Source: Siphonodentalium dalli
Taxonomy: Eukaryota > Mollusca > Scaphopoda > Gadilida > Siphonodentaliidae
Assembly: GCA_032622095.1 (NCBI GenBank)
Contig: CP136069.1
Location: forward strand, 204,648,690 to 204,712,689
DNA length: 64,000 nucleotides
Direction: 5' to 3'
Shown: piece by piece, positions 11,040 through 22,480 of the stretch
Numbering within the stretch: the first letter of the stretch is position 1
Layout of the letters: every line of letters starts with the position of its first letter
Translations under genes and position numbers: made by a program
The notes under the pieces: model-generated
What the model saw: only the letters and a program-made list of their open reading frames with translations
Database searches by the model: none
What the model was told of the DNA's origin: nothing

Positions 11040-11543
11040 ACACCTATATATACATAAATATTGGCAAACGATATACATGTACATAAATAGACAAACGGTA
11101 TACATATATTGGAAAACGGTATACATTTACATAAATAGACAAACGATATTCATATATATTGGCAAACAATGATATACATAATTATATTGACAAACAATGA
11201 TATACATAATTATATTGGCAAACGATATACACATATTGGCAAACGATATACATATATTGGCAAACGATATACATATATTGACAAACGATATACATATTTT
11301 TGCAAACGGTATACATATATTGGCAAACGATATAAATGTATTGACAAACGATATACATGTATTGGCAAACGATATATATATATTGGCAAACGATATACAT
11401 ATATATATATATATATTGGCAAACGATGTACATGTATTGGCAAACGTTATACATATATTGCTAAACGATATACATATATTGGCAAACGATGTACATGTAT
11501 TGGCAAACGTTATACATATATTGCTAAACGATATACATGTATA
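11040..11543. repeat. Tandem 21-bp repeat (TTGGCAAACGATATACATATA)
   Basis: More than twenty copies of a roughly 21-bp unit, with variants TTGACAAACG and TTGCTAAACG and one TA expansion near 11400-11416. The array resumes at 12142-12190 after about 600 bp of unrelated sequence. Long open frames here come only from the repeat. Confidence 0.9.
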
Positions 11544-12141
11544 AGCCTTTTTACTGGTTCGCGATTTTCAAGATGGTCGATGGTTCCATACGGTCCGATT
11601 CCTAGCTTTTTATCCAACCCACCGGTAAAAGCCGGTAAAAGGTCAAAGTTGAGAAGTAGCATCCATTTCGACCATTTGTAAACATTAGACAGCTGAGTGC
11701 GAGAATTATCTATCAACATTTTATGGCTTAATTTCATTTATTCTGAGTGCAACTACGTGTTTAAGAATTGTTTTGTGGCCATGTCATCTATAGAGTTAGG
11801 ATCTTGTGACGATGCAGACATTCAGACGCCCTTTTTTGTCAACGAACTTCCCATAAGTTACTGATAAATAGCGAGTTCTTGCGTTAAAAAAATAACTCAA
11901 AAACATACGTGATACATCCAATCCATCTACTGTGCGAAACCTATGTATCGTATGTATCCAGGGTGAGTGTTTAAATAGTTTTATGAAGTTCTCGCGCCTG
12001 CGATACGATAACGACCTGTCCTGTTGCCATTTTATTTTGGGAATTCCCAGACTGGAGTCATATGCTAAACATAGATGCTACTTGTTAACTTTGACCTCCG
12101 GAGACCAAATGGCGGATTCGCCGCGAGTAAGTGAAATCACT
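11544..12141. mobile_element. About 600-bp insertion inside the 21-bp array
   Basis: Array text stops at CATGTATA and restarts at TATTGGCAAACG, with a TA at each junction. The two ends of the insert are weakly complementary (AGCCTTTTTACTGG-TTCGCG against AGTGATTTCACTTACTCGCG). This fits an old TA-targeting DNA element, but the terminal repeat is degenerate and no transposase is visible. Confidence 0.45.
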
Positions 12142-12190
12142 TATTGGCAAACGATATACATAATATTGACAAACGATATACATATATTGA
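12142..12190. repeat. Right-hand remainder of the 21-bp array
   Basis: Two further copies of the TTGGCAAACGATATACATA unit, continuing the array at 11040-11543 after the insertion. Confidence 0.85.
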
Positions 12191-12718
12191 AGAGTGACAC
12201 ATAAGGGTGCTGCGTCTTTCATATACATCAGTTTATTAAAGACATATTATGGACTTGTTCGAGTGAGTGAAACTGATAAGTTAGTATTCAGGCGATAGGC
12301 CAACCTGGGGAATATAGCCTTCTATACTAACATCGCCGAAACATTAAAAAATTTAAAGAAATCGACCATATCATTCCATAGAAAACTTCGTCTGAACCTC
12401 GCTCAATTGTAAATATTTACATCTTGATTCGGGACGAAACTATAGCGATGATAAACTAACACAAATTATTTCGCCATCGAGAGTCATTGAATTTAATTAA
12501 TATAGAATAATGGCGTTGTATGTTGTCAATTTGGATTAATATTCATAAAAATAACAACGTTGAGCAAGATTATTCGCCATTTCAATTTGATCACCCTACC
12601 GGAGTGTTTCATATCACTTTAATATTAGTTGACTTACAATTATCATATAAACTTGGTCGAACAGCTAACATCCATAGAATGGACAGTTGAATCAGAATGG
12701 CATGAACACGGATCAATA
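12191..12718. other. Non-coding spacer
   Basis: No supported gene and no clear repeat. Confidence 0.5.
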
Positions 12719-12822
12719 ACAATAATGTCTCCTCGACAGTCACACTGCTTATCTGTGAAACATGGAATTACAATAATGTCTCCTCGACAGTCACACTGCT
12801 TATCTGTGAAACAGGGAAATTC
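12719..12822. repeat. Tandem duplication of 51 bp
   Basis: Two near-identical copies of the text ATGTCTCCTCGACAGTCACA and its continuation, period 51 bp. It is followed at about 12847-12925 by a small hairpin with complementary ends CAGTCTGATTAAAACC. Confidence 0.85.
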
Positions 12823-13039
12823 ACAGCTGTGTTTATGGGCAAACGCAGTCTGATTAAAACCAGACTTGAGCGTGAGTACTGCGAATCAGTTCCAGGCTGC
12901 ACGGGTTTTAATCAGACTGAACTCTGCCTTTCAGTGACATGCTGTTCCCTAGCAACACTATCAACTCCAATATCAATCTGAAAGGCATTTATATTTCCAT
13001 CAGTACACCCCATCGACGTTTAGTTATGCAATGTTTGCC

Positions 13040-13700
13040 CAAAATAAGCATACTCAAATAGTCATATTAGTTAAATTGCCAGAATATCATACTAATGGAA
13101 TATTTTCCAATGGCGGGTATGTCCCTAGCAACTGATACCACCCATGTAAGTATATAGTAATTTTACATCCATACCCAACCTAACAACAACTACTATAATT
13201 GTCTTCATCAACAAAATGCTAAATTGTGCAGTTTAGGTTGTTGAAATTACCATAATATCAGTCATATGTACATTTTTAGTTTTCGGGTATGTCCCTAGCA
13301 ACCGTTATCACTCCTGTTAGTAAGAAATATGGTAATTTTCAAGTCATTCCCACACTAACAACAACTATTTAAATTGTTTTCACCATAAAAATGCTACATG
13401 GTGCAGTTTAGTTTTTGTTTAAATGTCATAATATCAGTCATAAGTGCATTACTTTGATTTTGGATAATGTTCATAGCAACCGTTACCACCCCCTGTAAAT
13501 AAGAAATATGGCAATTATTTCAGTCAGGTCCACACTAACAACAACTATTATAATTGTGTTTACCATAATTACATACATGGTGTAGTTTAATTTCTTAAAA
13601 CTGCCATAATATCAGTCATATGTATATTTCTCGATTTTGGGTATGTCTAGCAACCGTTACCACCCCTGTAAGTAAGACATATGCTAATTTTCCTTAGCAA
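13040..13700. repeat. Tandem repeat of 170-177 bp, four diverged copies
   Basis: The anchor GGGTATGTCCCTAGCAAC recurs near 13115, 13285, 13462 (degenerate) and 13639. Each unit also carries CTAACAACAACTATTATAAT and ATAATATCAGTCATATGTA words. It is non-coding and of unknown origin. Confidence 0.85.
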
Positions 13701-13859
13701 CTGTTGCTAAGGGTGGACCTGCCGTGAATGCCTCCATATCTGAAAATGATAAGTAGTGTATAAGGAACCCATATGCCAAGTTTCATGCTTGTGTCACCTT
13801 TTGCACAATTGTTGTGTTTTTCAACACCAAGCGCCTGGACTACTCATTTCTAAATTACA

Positions 13860-14330
13860 AAAAAAATAAAACCCAAAATCTTGTTGCGTGCTCACAGAAT
13901 CACCCGCTCCCCACCAACAAGCAACCGCTGCTGAATTTTAGGTAAGGTGTTGGTGTTACCTAGATGAAGAATCTCAGTGTTATCGTCATTCAGCTTGAGG
14001 TATTGACGTGATATCCAATGCCTAAGCAGCCTAACTCCAGTCAAGCAATTCTTCATGGCACTAATGGCAGATTCAGTGTCTTGGTGTTAAAAGATAAATA
14101 AATGTGGGTATCGTCATCATAAAAATTAAACTGGGCATCATATTGCTTCAACGGTTCACTGAGCGATGAAATATACCTTGTGATCAGAACGGATCCAAGT
14201 ACAGACCCATGAGGAACACCACAGCTAACACCAAAGGCTGATGATTTCGTACCATCACACACAATGTACTGCTCGCGACCTGTGACCTAGAATGTGAACC
14301 AGTCAAGAACGGTTTCTGTAATACCATAAT
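13860..14330 (-). pseudogene. LINE reverse-transcriptase fragment (CR1/L2-like)
   Basis: Minus-strand translation gives RT motifs: CGVPHGSVLG (usual form GVPQGSVLGP), then FNFYDDDTHIYLSF where the active-site FADD is changed to YDDD, then the thumb motif YLKLNDDNTEILHLG. A frameshift separates the last part. It is a short, dead fragment of a non-LTR retrotransposon. Confidence 0.75.
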
Positions 14331-14391
14331 GAATAAATATTACAGATGACAGGCTTGCATGCTATTTTCATCCACATAGTATATAAAACTG

Positions 14392-14869
14392 TTAAAGGTA
14401 CTCAACCCGTAAAGAGGGTCCCCATCTCAACAGATTCCAACAACAACAATCCGATCGGAGGGTCCTATATTACTATTTCTTTGGCTTTGGGGGTACAAAA
14501 TATTTGATTCGAGTCGAGGAACCCATCAAACAAAGCTCAGAGTTATTAGATATTGATTTTTGAAATTTGTTATAAACTCGAGATGTGTACTACTAACTGC
14601 CGTAATCTGCTCTGGATGTGTTCTCCAAATCTATTCAAACAGACAAGGATGGATAACTCTAAAATCAAGTGGTAATTTTAACGCAAATTTTGACTGAGTT
14701 CTGGGCCAGATAGAATTCCCGATAATGAAAAATAATAGATTTCTAAAATCGATATCTAACAAATCTGAGCTTTGATAGGTGACTTCCTCGACTCGAATCA
14801 AATATTTTTGACCCCCGAAGCCATTGAAATAGTAATTGAGAGGAGTTTTATCGGGTTGAGTACCTTTAA
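14392..14869. mobile_element. TTAA-flanked foldback mini-element (copy 2)
   Basis: Same family and orientation as 6419-6906. The ends read TTAAAGGTACTCAACCCG and its exact complement; compared with copy 1, both ends carry the same T-to-C change, so each copy keeps perfectly paired ends. Confidence 0.8.
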
Positions 14870-16249
14870 GCATTTTCCTCCTCTGCTATGGGTGACCAAG
14901 CTGACAATCAAATACTTTGCGTCCATTGGACGTGATTGCAGTGGCACACAGCACTCTGATCACTGACGACTCTTTTCAACTTGGCCTTACGTTATCTTGC
15001 CCCGACATTGACCATGAAACTCCGAACAAGGGACCAAATATCCCAGAATAATCATGCAATGAGGAAGAGGACCAAAATTACGTACATGACAGCTGCAACT
15101 TGAGTGCCAGGATTCGCCTTCTTGCCCAAAACATGGACACCATGAATAGTGAAGAAGTCTTATATTGTGGATAAAAAACTTCTTAAATAGTGTACCAAAG
15201 GAATATTCATGTGTTAACTCTGAATCACTCCTTAAAATGGTGATATGCAATGCTTTCATTGAGGCTCGAAAAATGTCAATCTATCCATATGTACCATCGA
15301 CTACAATGAAAAATCGAACAAGCCTACAGAATGGACATGGATCATCCATAGTCGACAAATTATCGAATGATATTTACAATTTACGCATGTATCTAACTGA
15401 CGATGACACATACTATTTACCAGAGCTGATAAGCTAGAGCACTCGAAGAAATACTGCTTCAGCAAGCCAGCCTACAGACTGATACAATACTTTCTTCACT
15501 CAAAATGCAGAGGACATGCGCCCATCGGTATTTTCCTACATCATAGCAATCAAAAGAATATAAAAATGTTCAAAGTCAAACGATACTCTTGAAAAAATCA
15601 ATTGCTTGATTCTCTACCTAAAATTAAATGTGACATCTCACTGGTATTTACTAAAATTGAACAACTTCAAAAACAAATGTCTTCTCTTATATAGTCGAAG
15701 TTTCAAAGTCGCTCGTTGATTACTCGCGTGAGCCTGTACAACATGCAGACGATGTTGATATGTTCGAAACTACGCCTGGCTCTGATAAAGTGAACTTGAA
15801 CCCTGCTGAGTCAGACAGTGAAACAATAAATGTCTACGCCAAGGCTATGAACATTTCGGATAAGTTGGACTGCTTGACAAATGAAATAAAAACCTACAAT
15901 TCAAGAGCCGCAGACCTCTCGAATACGACAATTGATCAAACAAACACCGTTCGGTCAGCTGATACAAAATATAACTTTCTAACGCAGTGCATTGATCAAC
16001 GCACGAAGGAAATTGGCCAGAAATTGTAAAACGCAATTACATGTATGTAAGTATGTAAGCCTTTGATACACCCAATTATACTTGATTTGGTGTTCTTGCG
16101 ACAATTTCGAATTTACACGGTTGGTTGACATAGCGGCTATTTTGAATTATCACCCGACTGCCGTGAGCCAGCAGTTATTTGTTTGTTTATTTTTGTTTTG
16201 CGTCTTTTGTTGATTTGGGAAGCTTTCGCTGTCGATTAAAACAATTTGG
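14870..16249. other. No recognised gene; two short open frames
   Basis: Plus-strand frames at 15165-15437 (90 codons) and 15760-16029 (89 codons) begin with ATG or near it and match nothing I recognise. The second is rich in Asp, Asn, Ser and Thr (NLNPAESDSETINVYAK) and could be a retroelement ORF1 remnant. There is no splice context or strong support. Confidence 0.3.
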
Positions 16250-16440
16250 GGAATCATATTCGGGTGCAACTGTAGTGGAATCATATTCGGGTGTGACAGT
16301 AGTGGAATCATATTCGGGTGTGACAGTAGTGGAATCATATTCGGGTGTGACTGTAGTGGAATCATATTCGGGTGTGACTGTAGTGGAATCATATTCGGGT
16401 GTGACAGTAGTGGAATCATATTCGGGTGCAACTGTAGGGG
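16250..16440. repeat. Tandem 27-bp repeat, seven copies
   Basis: Unit GGAATCATATTCGGGTGTGA plus seven bases. It encodes an in-frame nonapeptide repeat on both strands, but only because 27 is divisible by three. The GGGTGTGAC word continues into the array that follows. Confidence 0.9.
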
Positions 16441-16559
16441 TGGACCTTCACATGTTGCTTGTCTCATCTGGTCAAATGCTTGTGGCACAGGGCACGCGCA
16501 TGTTGACCTTGAACTCCAACTTCTTGTGGACCGGGTGAGGGTGTGGCTATGGGTGGACC

Positions 16560-17523
16560 CTCGCATGCTGGTTGATCCTGACCCGGGTGTGACTGTGGTG
16601 AACCCTCACATGGTGGTTGGTCGATATCCTGACCCGGGTGTGACTGTGGGTGGGTTTAAACTCCTCCACCGTGTAGTGGTAAGACTACATGGTTGACCTT
16701 GATCAAAAATGACCCGGGCTGGCCCGTCATGCTGGTTTGGTCTGCCCTTGATTATGGTTAAGTCGCCATCCTGTAGTGGTAAGCCTACGTGGTTAAGTCG
16801 CCACCATGTAGTGGTAAGCCTACATGGTTGACCTTGATTTAAAATGACCCGGGCTGGCGCGTCCATGCTGGTTGGGCTTGCCCTTGATTATGGTCAAGTC
16901 GCCACCATGTAGAGGTAAGCCTATAGCTGACCTTGATTTAAAATGCCCCGGGGTGGCGCGTCCATTGTTGAAACTATTGAGGGAACTATTGAGGGTGCCG
17001 ATAAGACAGACCCACATTTTGAGTTCAGTTTAATTGCTTTTACCTCGTGCTCGCTCTTCACAATATATGCTTCGTTATTTCTACATTTCTCTTCTACTCT
17101 CATATGGTTGGGCCTGTCCTTGATTATGATTAAGTCGCCACCCTGTAGTGGTAAGCCTACATGGTTTATCTTGATTTGAAATGCCCCGGGCTGGCGCGTC
17201 CATGCTGGTTGGGCCTGCCCTTGATTATGGTTAAGTCGCCACCCTGTAGTGGTAAGCCTACGTGGTTTATCTTGATTTAAAATGCCCCGGGCTGGCGCGT
17301 CCATGCTGGTTGGTTCTGCCCTTGATTATGGCTTTAAAAGTCGCCACCATGTAGTGGTGAGCCTATGGTTGACCTTGATTTAAAATGCCCCGGGCAGGCG
17401 CCTCCATGCTGGTTGGGCCTGCCCTTGATTATGATTAAATCGCCACCATGTAGAGGTAAGCCTACATGATTGACCTTCATTTGATTTAAAATGCCCCGGG
17501 CTGGCGCGTCCATGCTGGTTGGT
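16560..17523. repeat. Tandem repeat of about 100-108 bp, roughly eight copies
   Basis: Each unit carries CCCTTGATTATGGTTAAGTC, GCCACC(A/C)TGTAGTGGTAAG and AATGCCCCGGGCTGGCGCGT. The array is broken at about 16965-17107 by unrelated sequence (GTTGAAACTATTGAGGGAAC...) that may be an insertion. Confidence 0.85.
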
Positions 17524-18410
17524 TCTGCAATTTAATTTGGTCTAACACCTAGTCGTTCTTTTAAGGCTTGTTGATCCTGATTAACACCCGAATGAATATA
17601 ATATGTTGTGGAGTTCCAATGCTGACTGTTCCATGTCGGCTGGGCTGTCCTAGATTGGTCTGATTTTGGATCGAACAGGGATGTGAGGAAATATACTCAT
17701 TCATTCTGAGATTTGTGGAGCCATGGAATCATCTAACAGAAAAAGTGTTGTTGCAGAAGACACGAATTCGTTAAAGAATAAAACTGGTTTACCATTGGCA
17801 TGACCAAGAAATTAAAATAAATTTCGAAGCCGAGTTGAGTCTGATACACCCTGATACGATCAACCAAACGAACATTCAGGAGAGTTCGGAGACGAACGAG
17901 AATCAGAGGTGGATAGTGTGGCAAGCCAGTGTCCACTAACAATAAGGTAACATACGATAAGGCATATTTTAACACTGAGGCATATGGGAAATAATTACTT
18001 CACTGCGCCTGATCCTGAACCATCCCTTTCGGAATTGACTGCGTTATTGTTACACCGTGTAATGGTGTTAGCTGTTTGTTTAGACCAACATTTTATTATA
18101 TATTCACTCTACATGTATGTGTTCCCGCCAAGTAGTATTTCATATTAGTGTTTGTAATTCCCTTTTCTGAACTGTACTGCACTGGATGGTAGCAACTTGT
18201 GAATAGCTAGTCCATACTTCAAAACTGAAACACGCCCGGTTCAAACGGGGATTATATAAACTTTAACTGTGTGTTTAGTATCTGTCCACGTGGAGTTAAG
18301 TTCAATTATAGATATAAACTGAACAATAGAGATAAACACTGTTCCAAATCCAAACAAGAGAGAACGTTATCGACATAAATATTTTATTATGTAATCTGAC
18401 GGCGCACAGA
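17524..18410. other. 5' flank of zinc-finger gene 1
   Basis: No coding block was recognised. Upstream exons or the promoter of the following zinc-finger frame should lie here or further left. A CACAG just before the first ATG (18406-18410) could be a splice acceptor. Confidence 0.4.
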
Positions 18411-20735
18411 ATGATGCCAACGGGGAAGCGTCCTTATGAATGTGACATGTGCACGAAAGCATTTGGCCACTCTCACCAACTGACTGCACATACACGAATC
18501 CACACTGGGGAGCGTCCGTATTCATGTGATATATGTGAGGCATCCTTCCGTACATCCAATGTCCTGATCGCGCATAAAAAAATTCACGCAAATGAACGGA
18601 AATATCGATGTGACGTGTGTGACAAATCGTTTAATATACGCCACCATCTCACGGCACATATGAGAATCCATGCCGCCGACCGACCGCGCTATACCTGTGA
18701 TATGTGCCCGAAATCATTTAGCCAACCTCAATATCTAGCGGCACACAAACAAATCCACACAGGGGACAGCACATTTGCATGTGATGTATGTGGGAAGGTC
18801 TTTTCTGGTCCAGTTGGTTTGAAAAGTCATAAGCGAATCCATACAACGGACAGCACGTTTGCGTGCGACGTCTGTGGGAAACTCTTAGCTTCTTCAGTTG
18901 GTTTAACAAAACATACGAGAATCCACACAGGAGACCGACCGTATCAGTGTGATGTGTGCGGAAAAGCCTTTACTCTTAAAAATGTTTTGGAGTCGCACAA
19001 GAGGACCCACACTGGGGAACGTCCGTATGCATGTGATATATGTGGAAAATCATTCACCCAGTCTCACAGTTTGAAAACTCATCAGAGAATTCATACAAGC
19101 AATGTATCAGCAGCACATAGTCAATCTAAACAATTAGCAGCACATAAACAGACCCACATAAGCGACCGCCCGTATGCGTGTGAGATATGTGCAAAATCAT
19201 TCACCCAGTCCCACAGTTTGAAAACTCATCAGATAATCCATACAAACAATGTATCAGCAGCACATAATCAATCTAAACAATTAGCAGCACATAAACAAAT
19301 CCACACAGTGGATCGACCTTATAAGTGCGATGACTGCGGAAAATCCTTTCTTTATAAAAGTTCTATGACGATGCATATTAAGACAATCCACAAAGAAAAC
19401 AACCCGCATCAATGCGACGTGTGCGGAAAAACGTTTACTCAGTCAGGCAATATGAAGAATCACATGAGAAGTCACACTGGGGAGCGTCCGTATGCATGTG
19501 ATCTATGCGAGGCATCCTTTCGTACATCCGATGTCCTGAGAGCGCATCAAAAAATCCACGCAAATGAACGCCTTTATAGATGTGATTTGTGTGACAAATC
19601 GTTTAATTTTCGCTACCATCTCGTCTCGCATAACAGAACCCATACAGGAGAGCGCCCGTTTGAGTGTAATATTTGCGGTAAATCATTCACTCAGTCTGGC
19701 GGTCTTATCCAACATAAGAAAATCCATACAGGCGATCGGCCGTGTGCATGCGATGTATGTCATAAATCATTTAGTAATCATCAACAACTAGTGTTGCATA
19801 AACGAACCCACACAAGTGGCCGCACATATGTATGTGGGAAACACTCGACTACCGCATGTGATTTGACAAGACATAAGAGAATACACACAGGGGACCAACC
19901 ATATCAGTGTGATGTTTGTGGGAAAGTCTTTACTCTTAAAGGGAATATGGCGAAACACAGAATGGTCCACAGTCAAGAGCGTCCGTATGCATGTGCCATG
20001 TGTGGAAAATCGTTTAAACAGCCTCTCCAACTTACAAGACACAGAAGAATCCATACAGTCGACCAGCTGTATGTATGCGACATCTGTGGGAAATTATTTA
20101 ATGGTTTTCAAGTTCTAACAATACATAAGAGAATCCATACAGGCGTCCGCCCGTATACATGTGAGATATGTGAAAAATCTTTCAGTATATCGGCTCAGTT
20201 GGTGATACATAAGAGAATCCATACAGGCGAGCGCCCGTATAGATGTGACATATGCGGGAAATCATTTACCCAATCTCACCGACTAACGGAACATAATAGA
20301 ACCCACACAGGCGACCGCCCGTATAGATGTGACATATGCGGGAAATCATTTATCCAGTCTCACCGACTAACGGAACATAAAAGAATCCACACTGGAGAGC
20401 GACCATATAAGTGTGATGTTTGCGGGAAAACATTTGCTCTCTCCTCCATCATGACGAATCATAGGAAAATCCACACAGGTGACCGCCCATATAAATGCGA
20501 CACATGTGGAAAAACTTTTGCTTGCGCAAGCTACATGATATTGCATAAAAGAATCCACACCGGAGAGCGACCATATAAGTGTGGTGTTTGCGGGAAAACA
20601 TTTACTCTCTCCTCCAGCATGATGAATCATAGGAAAGTCCACACCGGGGAGCGACCATATACGTGTGATGTGTGTGGGAAAACATTTACTCTCTCAAGTA
20701 ACTTGAAGAGACACGTGATGCTCCACACTGTGTAG
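18411..20735 (+). CDS. Polydactyl C2H2 zinc-finger protein (774 residues)
   Basis: Intronless frame from ATG 18411 to TAG 20733-20735. It encodes about 25 canonical C2H2 fingers (CxxC-x12-HxxxH), nearly all joined by seven-residue TGERPY/TGDRPY linkers, starting at residue 9 with YECDMC and running to the end; there is no effector domain. Three modules have lost zinc ligands: two that follow NVSAAH (around residues 235-255 and 284-304) and one with a shortened N-terminus (YVCGKHSTTACD). Such arrays bind DNA, so a nuclear transcription-factor role is inferred. The protein begins with half a linker (PTGKRPY), so a 5' coding exon may be missing; an in-frame TAA lies about 80 bases upstream of the ATG, so the extra coding part would have to come by splicing. 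A canonical AATAAA is at 20952-20957. Fingers at 19026-19320 are recently duplicated. Confidence 0.85.
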   Translation: MMPTGKRPYECDMCTKAFGHSHQLTAHTRIHTGERPYSCDICEASFRTSNVLIAHKKIHANERKYRCDVCDKSFNIRHHLTAHMRIHAADRPRYTCDMCPKSFSQPQYLAAHKQIHTGDSTFACDVCGKVFSGPVGLKSHKRIHTTDSTFACDVCGKLLASSVGLTKHTRIHTGDRPYQCDVCGKAFTLKNVLESHKRTHTGERPYACDICGKSFTQSHSLKTHQRIHTSNVSAAHSQSKQLAAHKQTHISDRPYACEICAKSFTQSHSLKTHQIIHTNNVSAAHNQSKQLAAHKQIHTVDRPYKCDDCGKSFLYKSSMTMHIKTIHKENNPHQCDVCGKTFTQSGNMKNHMRSHTGERPYACDLCEASFRTSDVLRAHQKIHANERLYRCDLCDKSFNFRYHLVSHNRTHTGERPFECNICGKSFTQSGGLIQHKKIHTGDRPCACDVCHKSFSNHQQLVLHKRTHTSGRTYVCGKHSTTACDLTRHKRIHTGDQPYQCDVCGKVFTLKGNMAKHRMVHSQERPYACAMCGKSFKQPLQLTRHRRIHTVDQLYVCDICGKLFNGFQVLTIHKRIHTGVRPYTCEICEKSFSISAQLVIHKRIHTGERPYRCDICGKSFTQSHRLTEHNRTHTGDRPYRCDICGKSFIQSHRLTEHKRIHTGERPYKCDVCGKTFALSSIMTNHRKIHTGDRPYKCDTCGKTFACASYMILHKRIHTGERPYKCGVCGKTFTLSSSMMNHRKVHTGERPYTCDVCGKTFTLSSNLKRHVMLHTV
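19026..19319 (+). repeat. 147-bp tandem duplication inside the zinc-finger frame
   Basis: Two copies (starts 19026 and 19173) of a 49-residue unit: one intact finger (TQSHSLKTHQ helix) plus one module without cysteines. The frame is kept because 147 is divisible by three. Confidence 0.85.
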
Positions 20736-21078
20736 AGTCGCTATTCGTGTGGTATATATATATGTGAGGAATGATTCTCTGCGTCCATCATAGCTCGCCA
20801 CGTGTCCAATCATTTCACTGAAGTTCGAACGTGAATGGGAAGAGAATATTATTGATGATGAATAATAGTATTATAAAAAATACTACACTTGATAGGCTTG
20901 CACATGAATGCACCACGTGACATGTCGTGAATGATCTTCATCCACACAGTAAATAAAACTGTCAAGTGGACATGTTTTCAACATATTCACACTAGTATGC
21001 ACAAACAACATTGTTGAAATATGGAATATTTGTACAGTTGTAATTATTATCGCCATTAAATTTTGTTTACAGTTCCGA
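20736..21078. other. 3' flank of zinc-finger gene 1
   Basis: It contains the AATAAA poly(A) signal at 20952-20957. The text around it (CATCCACACAGTAAATAAAACTGT) resembles 14370-14392, so the signal may come from a dispersed repeat. Confidence 0.5.
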
Positions 21079-21240
21079 TATCATAGTCATAGTGTTGTGA
21101 TACATCCGATCTAATTGGTATGGAGGGGTCGGTTCATGTATATCATAGCCATAGTGTTGTCATACATCCGATCTAATTGGTATGGAGGGGTCGGTTCATG
21201 TATATCATAGTCATAGTGTTGTCATACATCCGATCTAATT
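21079..21240. repeat. Tandem 63-bp repeat, about 2.6 copies
   Basis: The unit contains CATAGTGTTGTCATACATCC and GGTATGGAGGGGTCGGTTCA. It ends directly against the retrotransposon remnant that follows. Confidence 0.85.
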
Positions 21241-21248
21241 GAAGAAGT

Positions 21249-22480
21249 CTAACGGGGGTTATCGGCAAATACAGCAAACCACAGCCAGCACTGATGCCTA
21301 ATGTTGATACAACTTTACGTACAATTGGACAATGGAAACATGTTATTACCACAGACCTCACTCAGGCGTTTTATCAAATTTCCTTGCCACATGACTCTTT
21401 AAAGTATTGTGGTGTCGTTACTCCATTCAGGGGTGTGCTATGGGCATATCTGGTTCTGAGACGGCGTTAGATGAGCTAATGTCACTCATTCTCAGTGATT
21501 TATTAGCGCAAGGTGTCATGGCAAAACTGGCTGATGAACTTTACTGTGGCGGAAACACGTATGACGAATTACTGAAAAATTGGATTCATGTTCTTCAAGC
21601 CTTCGCTAAATGTGGCATTCGTTTGTCTGCAAATAAAACTGTAATCACACCCAGATTCACCATTGTTCTCGGCAAGCCGGCACCCTCAGTGAAAGTCCAC
21701 ATAGAGTTGTTTCTCTTATAGTACGTGCGCGATTCCAACTACCGTTAGTAGTCTCCGGTCATTCATCGGTGCATACAAAGTACTCGGTCGTGTACTTCCA
21801 CAGTGTCCATCTCTATTGACACCCCTTGACAGTATGACAGCTGGTAAAGTGTCAAATGAGAAGCTCGAGTGGAATGATGAATTATTGGCCTCATTTCATG
21901 CGTGTCAAAACATCTGAAGAACAAAAAAACGATCATGTTACCGCGATGTGAGGACATTCTGTGGATAGTGACTGATGGTGCAGTAAAGGCGATAGGTATT
22001 GGAGCTACACTTTATGTTGTCAGAAATGAAAAGCCAGTGCTCGCGGGGTTTTTCAGTGCAAAGCTTCGGAAGCATCAAGTCACAATGCTCGCATGCGAGG
22101 GGGAAGCTTTGTGTATAGCCTCAGCAGTGAACCATTTTAGCCCATATAGTGTGCAATCAGAGAATCGCGTGTGCATTTTAACTGATAGCAAACCATGGGT
22201 TTAGGCTTATGATAAACTATGTCGTGGAGAATTTTCTACCAGTCCCAGGGTATCAACATTCTTAGCATCTGTCAGCCGTTACCAAGTCAGTGTTCGACAT
22301 GTGGCAGGACAGGCAAACGTCGTATCTGATATCGCAAGCAGGAACACTGCAGAATGCAATGACAGTGAATGCAAAATTTGCCAATTCATTATGCGAACTG
22401 AGGACTCGGTAGTGAGACAAACGTCCGTACATGACATCCTTTCTGGTCAAGTTAAAGTACCATTCACTGGTAAATAAATA
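21249..22480 (+). pseudogene. Decayed LTR-retrotransposon RT/RNase H
   Basis: Plus-strand translation shows RT blocks DLTQAFYQI and CGVVTPFRG in one frame. After a frameshift near 21430 come SETALDELM and ADELYCGG, where the catalytic ADDLYCGG has one Asp replaced by Glu. RNase H text follows in a third frame ([19 protein letters not shown], then VCILTDSKP), ends at a stop at 22202-22204 and continues past it (VSRYQVSVRHVAGQANVVSD). The style is that of Ty3/Gypsy- or BEL-type elements. Integrase, gag and LTRs were not found. It is inactive: frameshifts, a stop and an altered catalytic residue. Confidence 0.75.

Noticed and set aside
11169-11681. Repeat-peptide frames on both strands
   Set aside because: They are created by the 21-bp tandem repeat; both strands and several frames are equally open.
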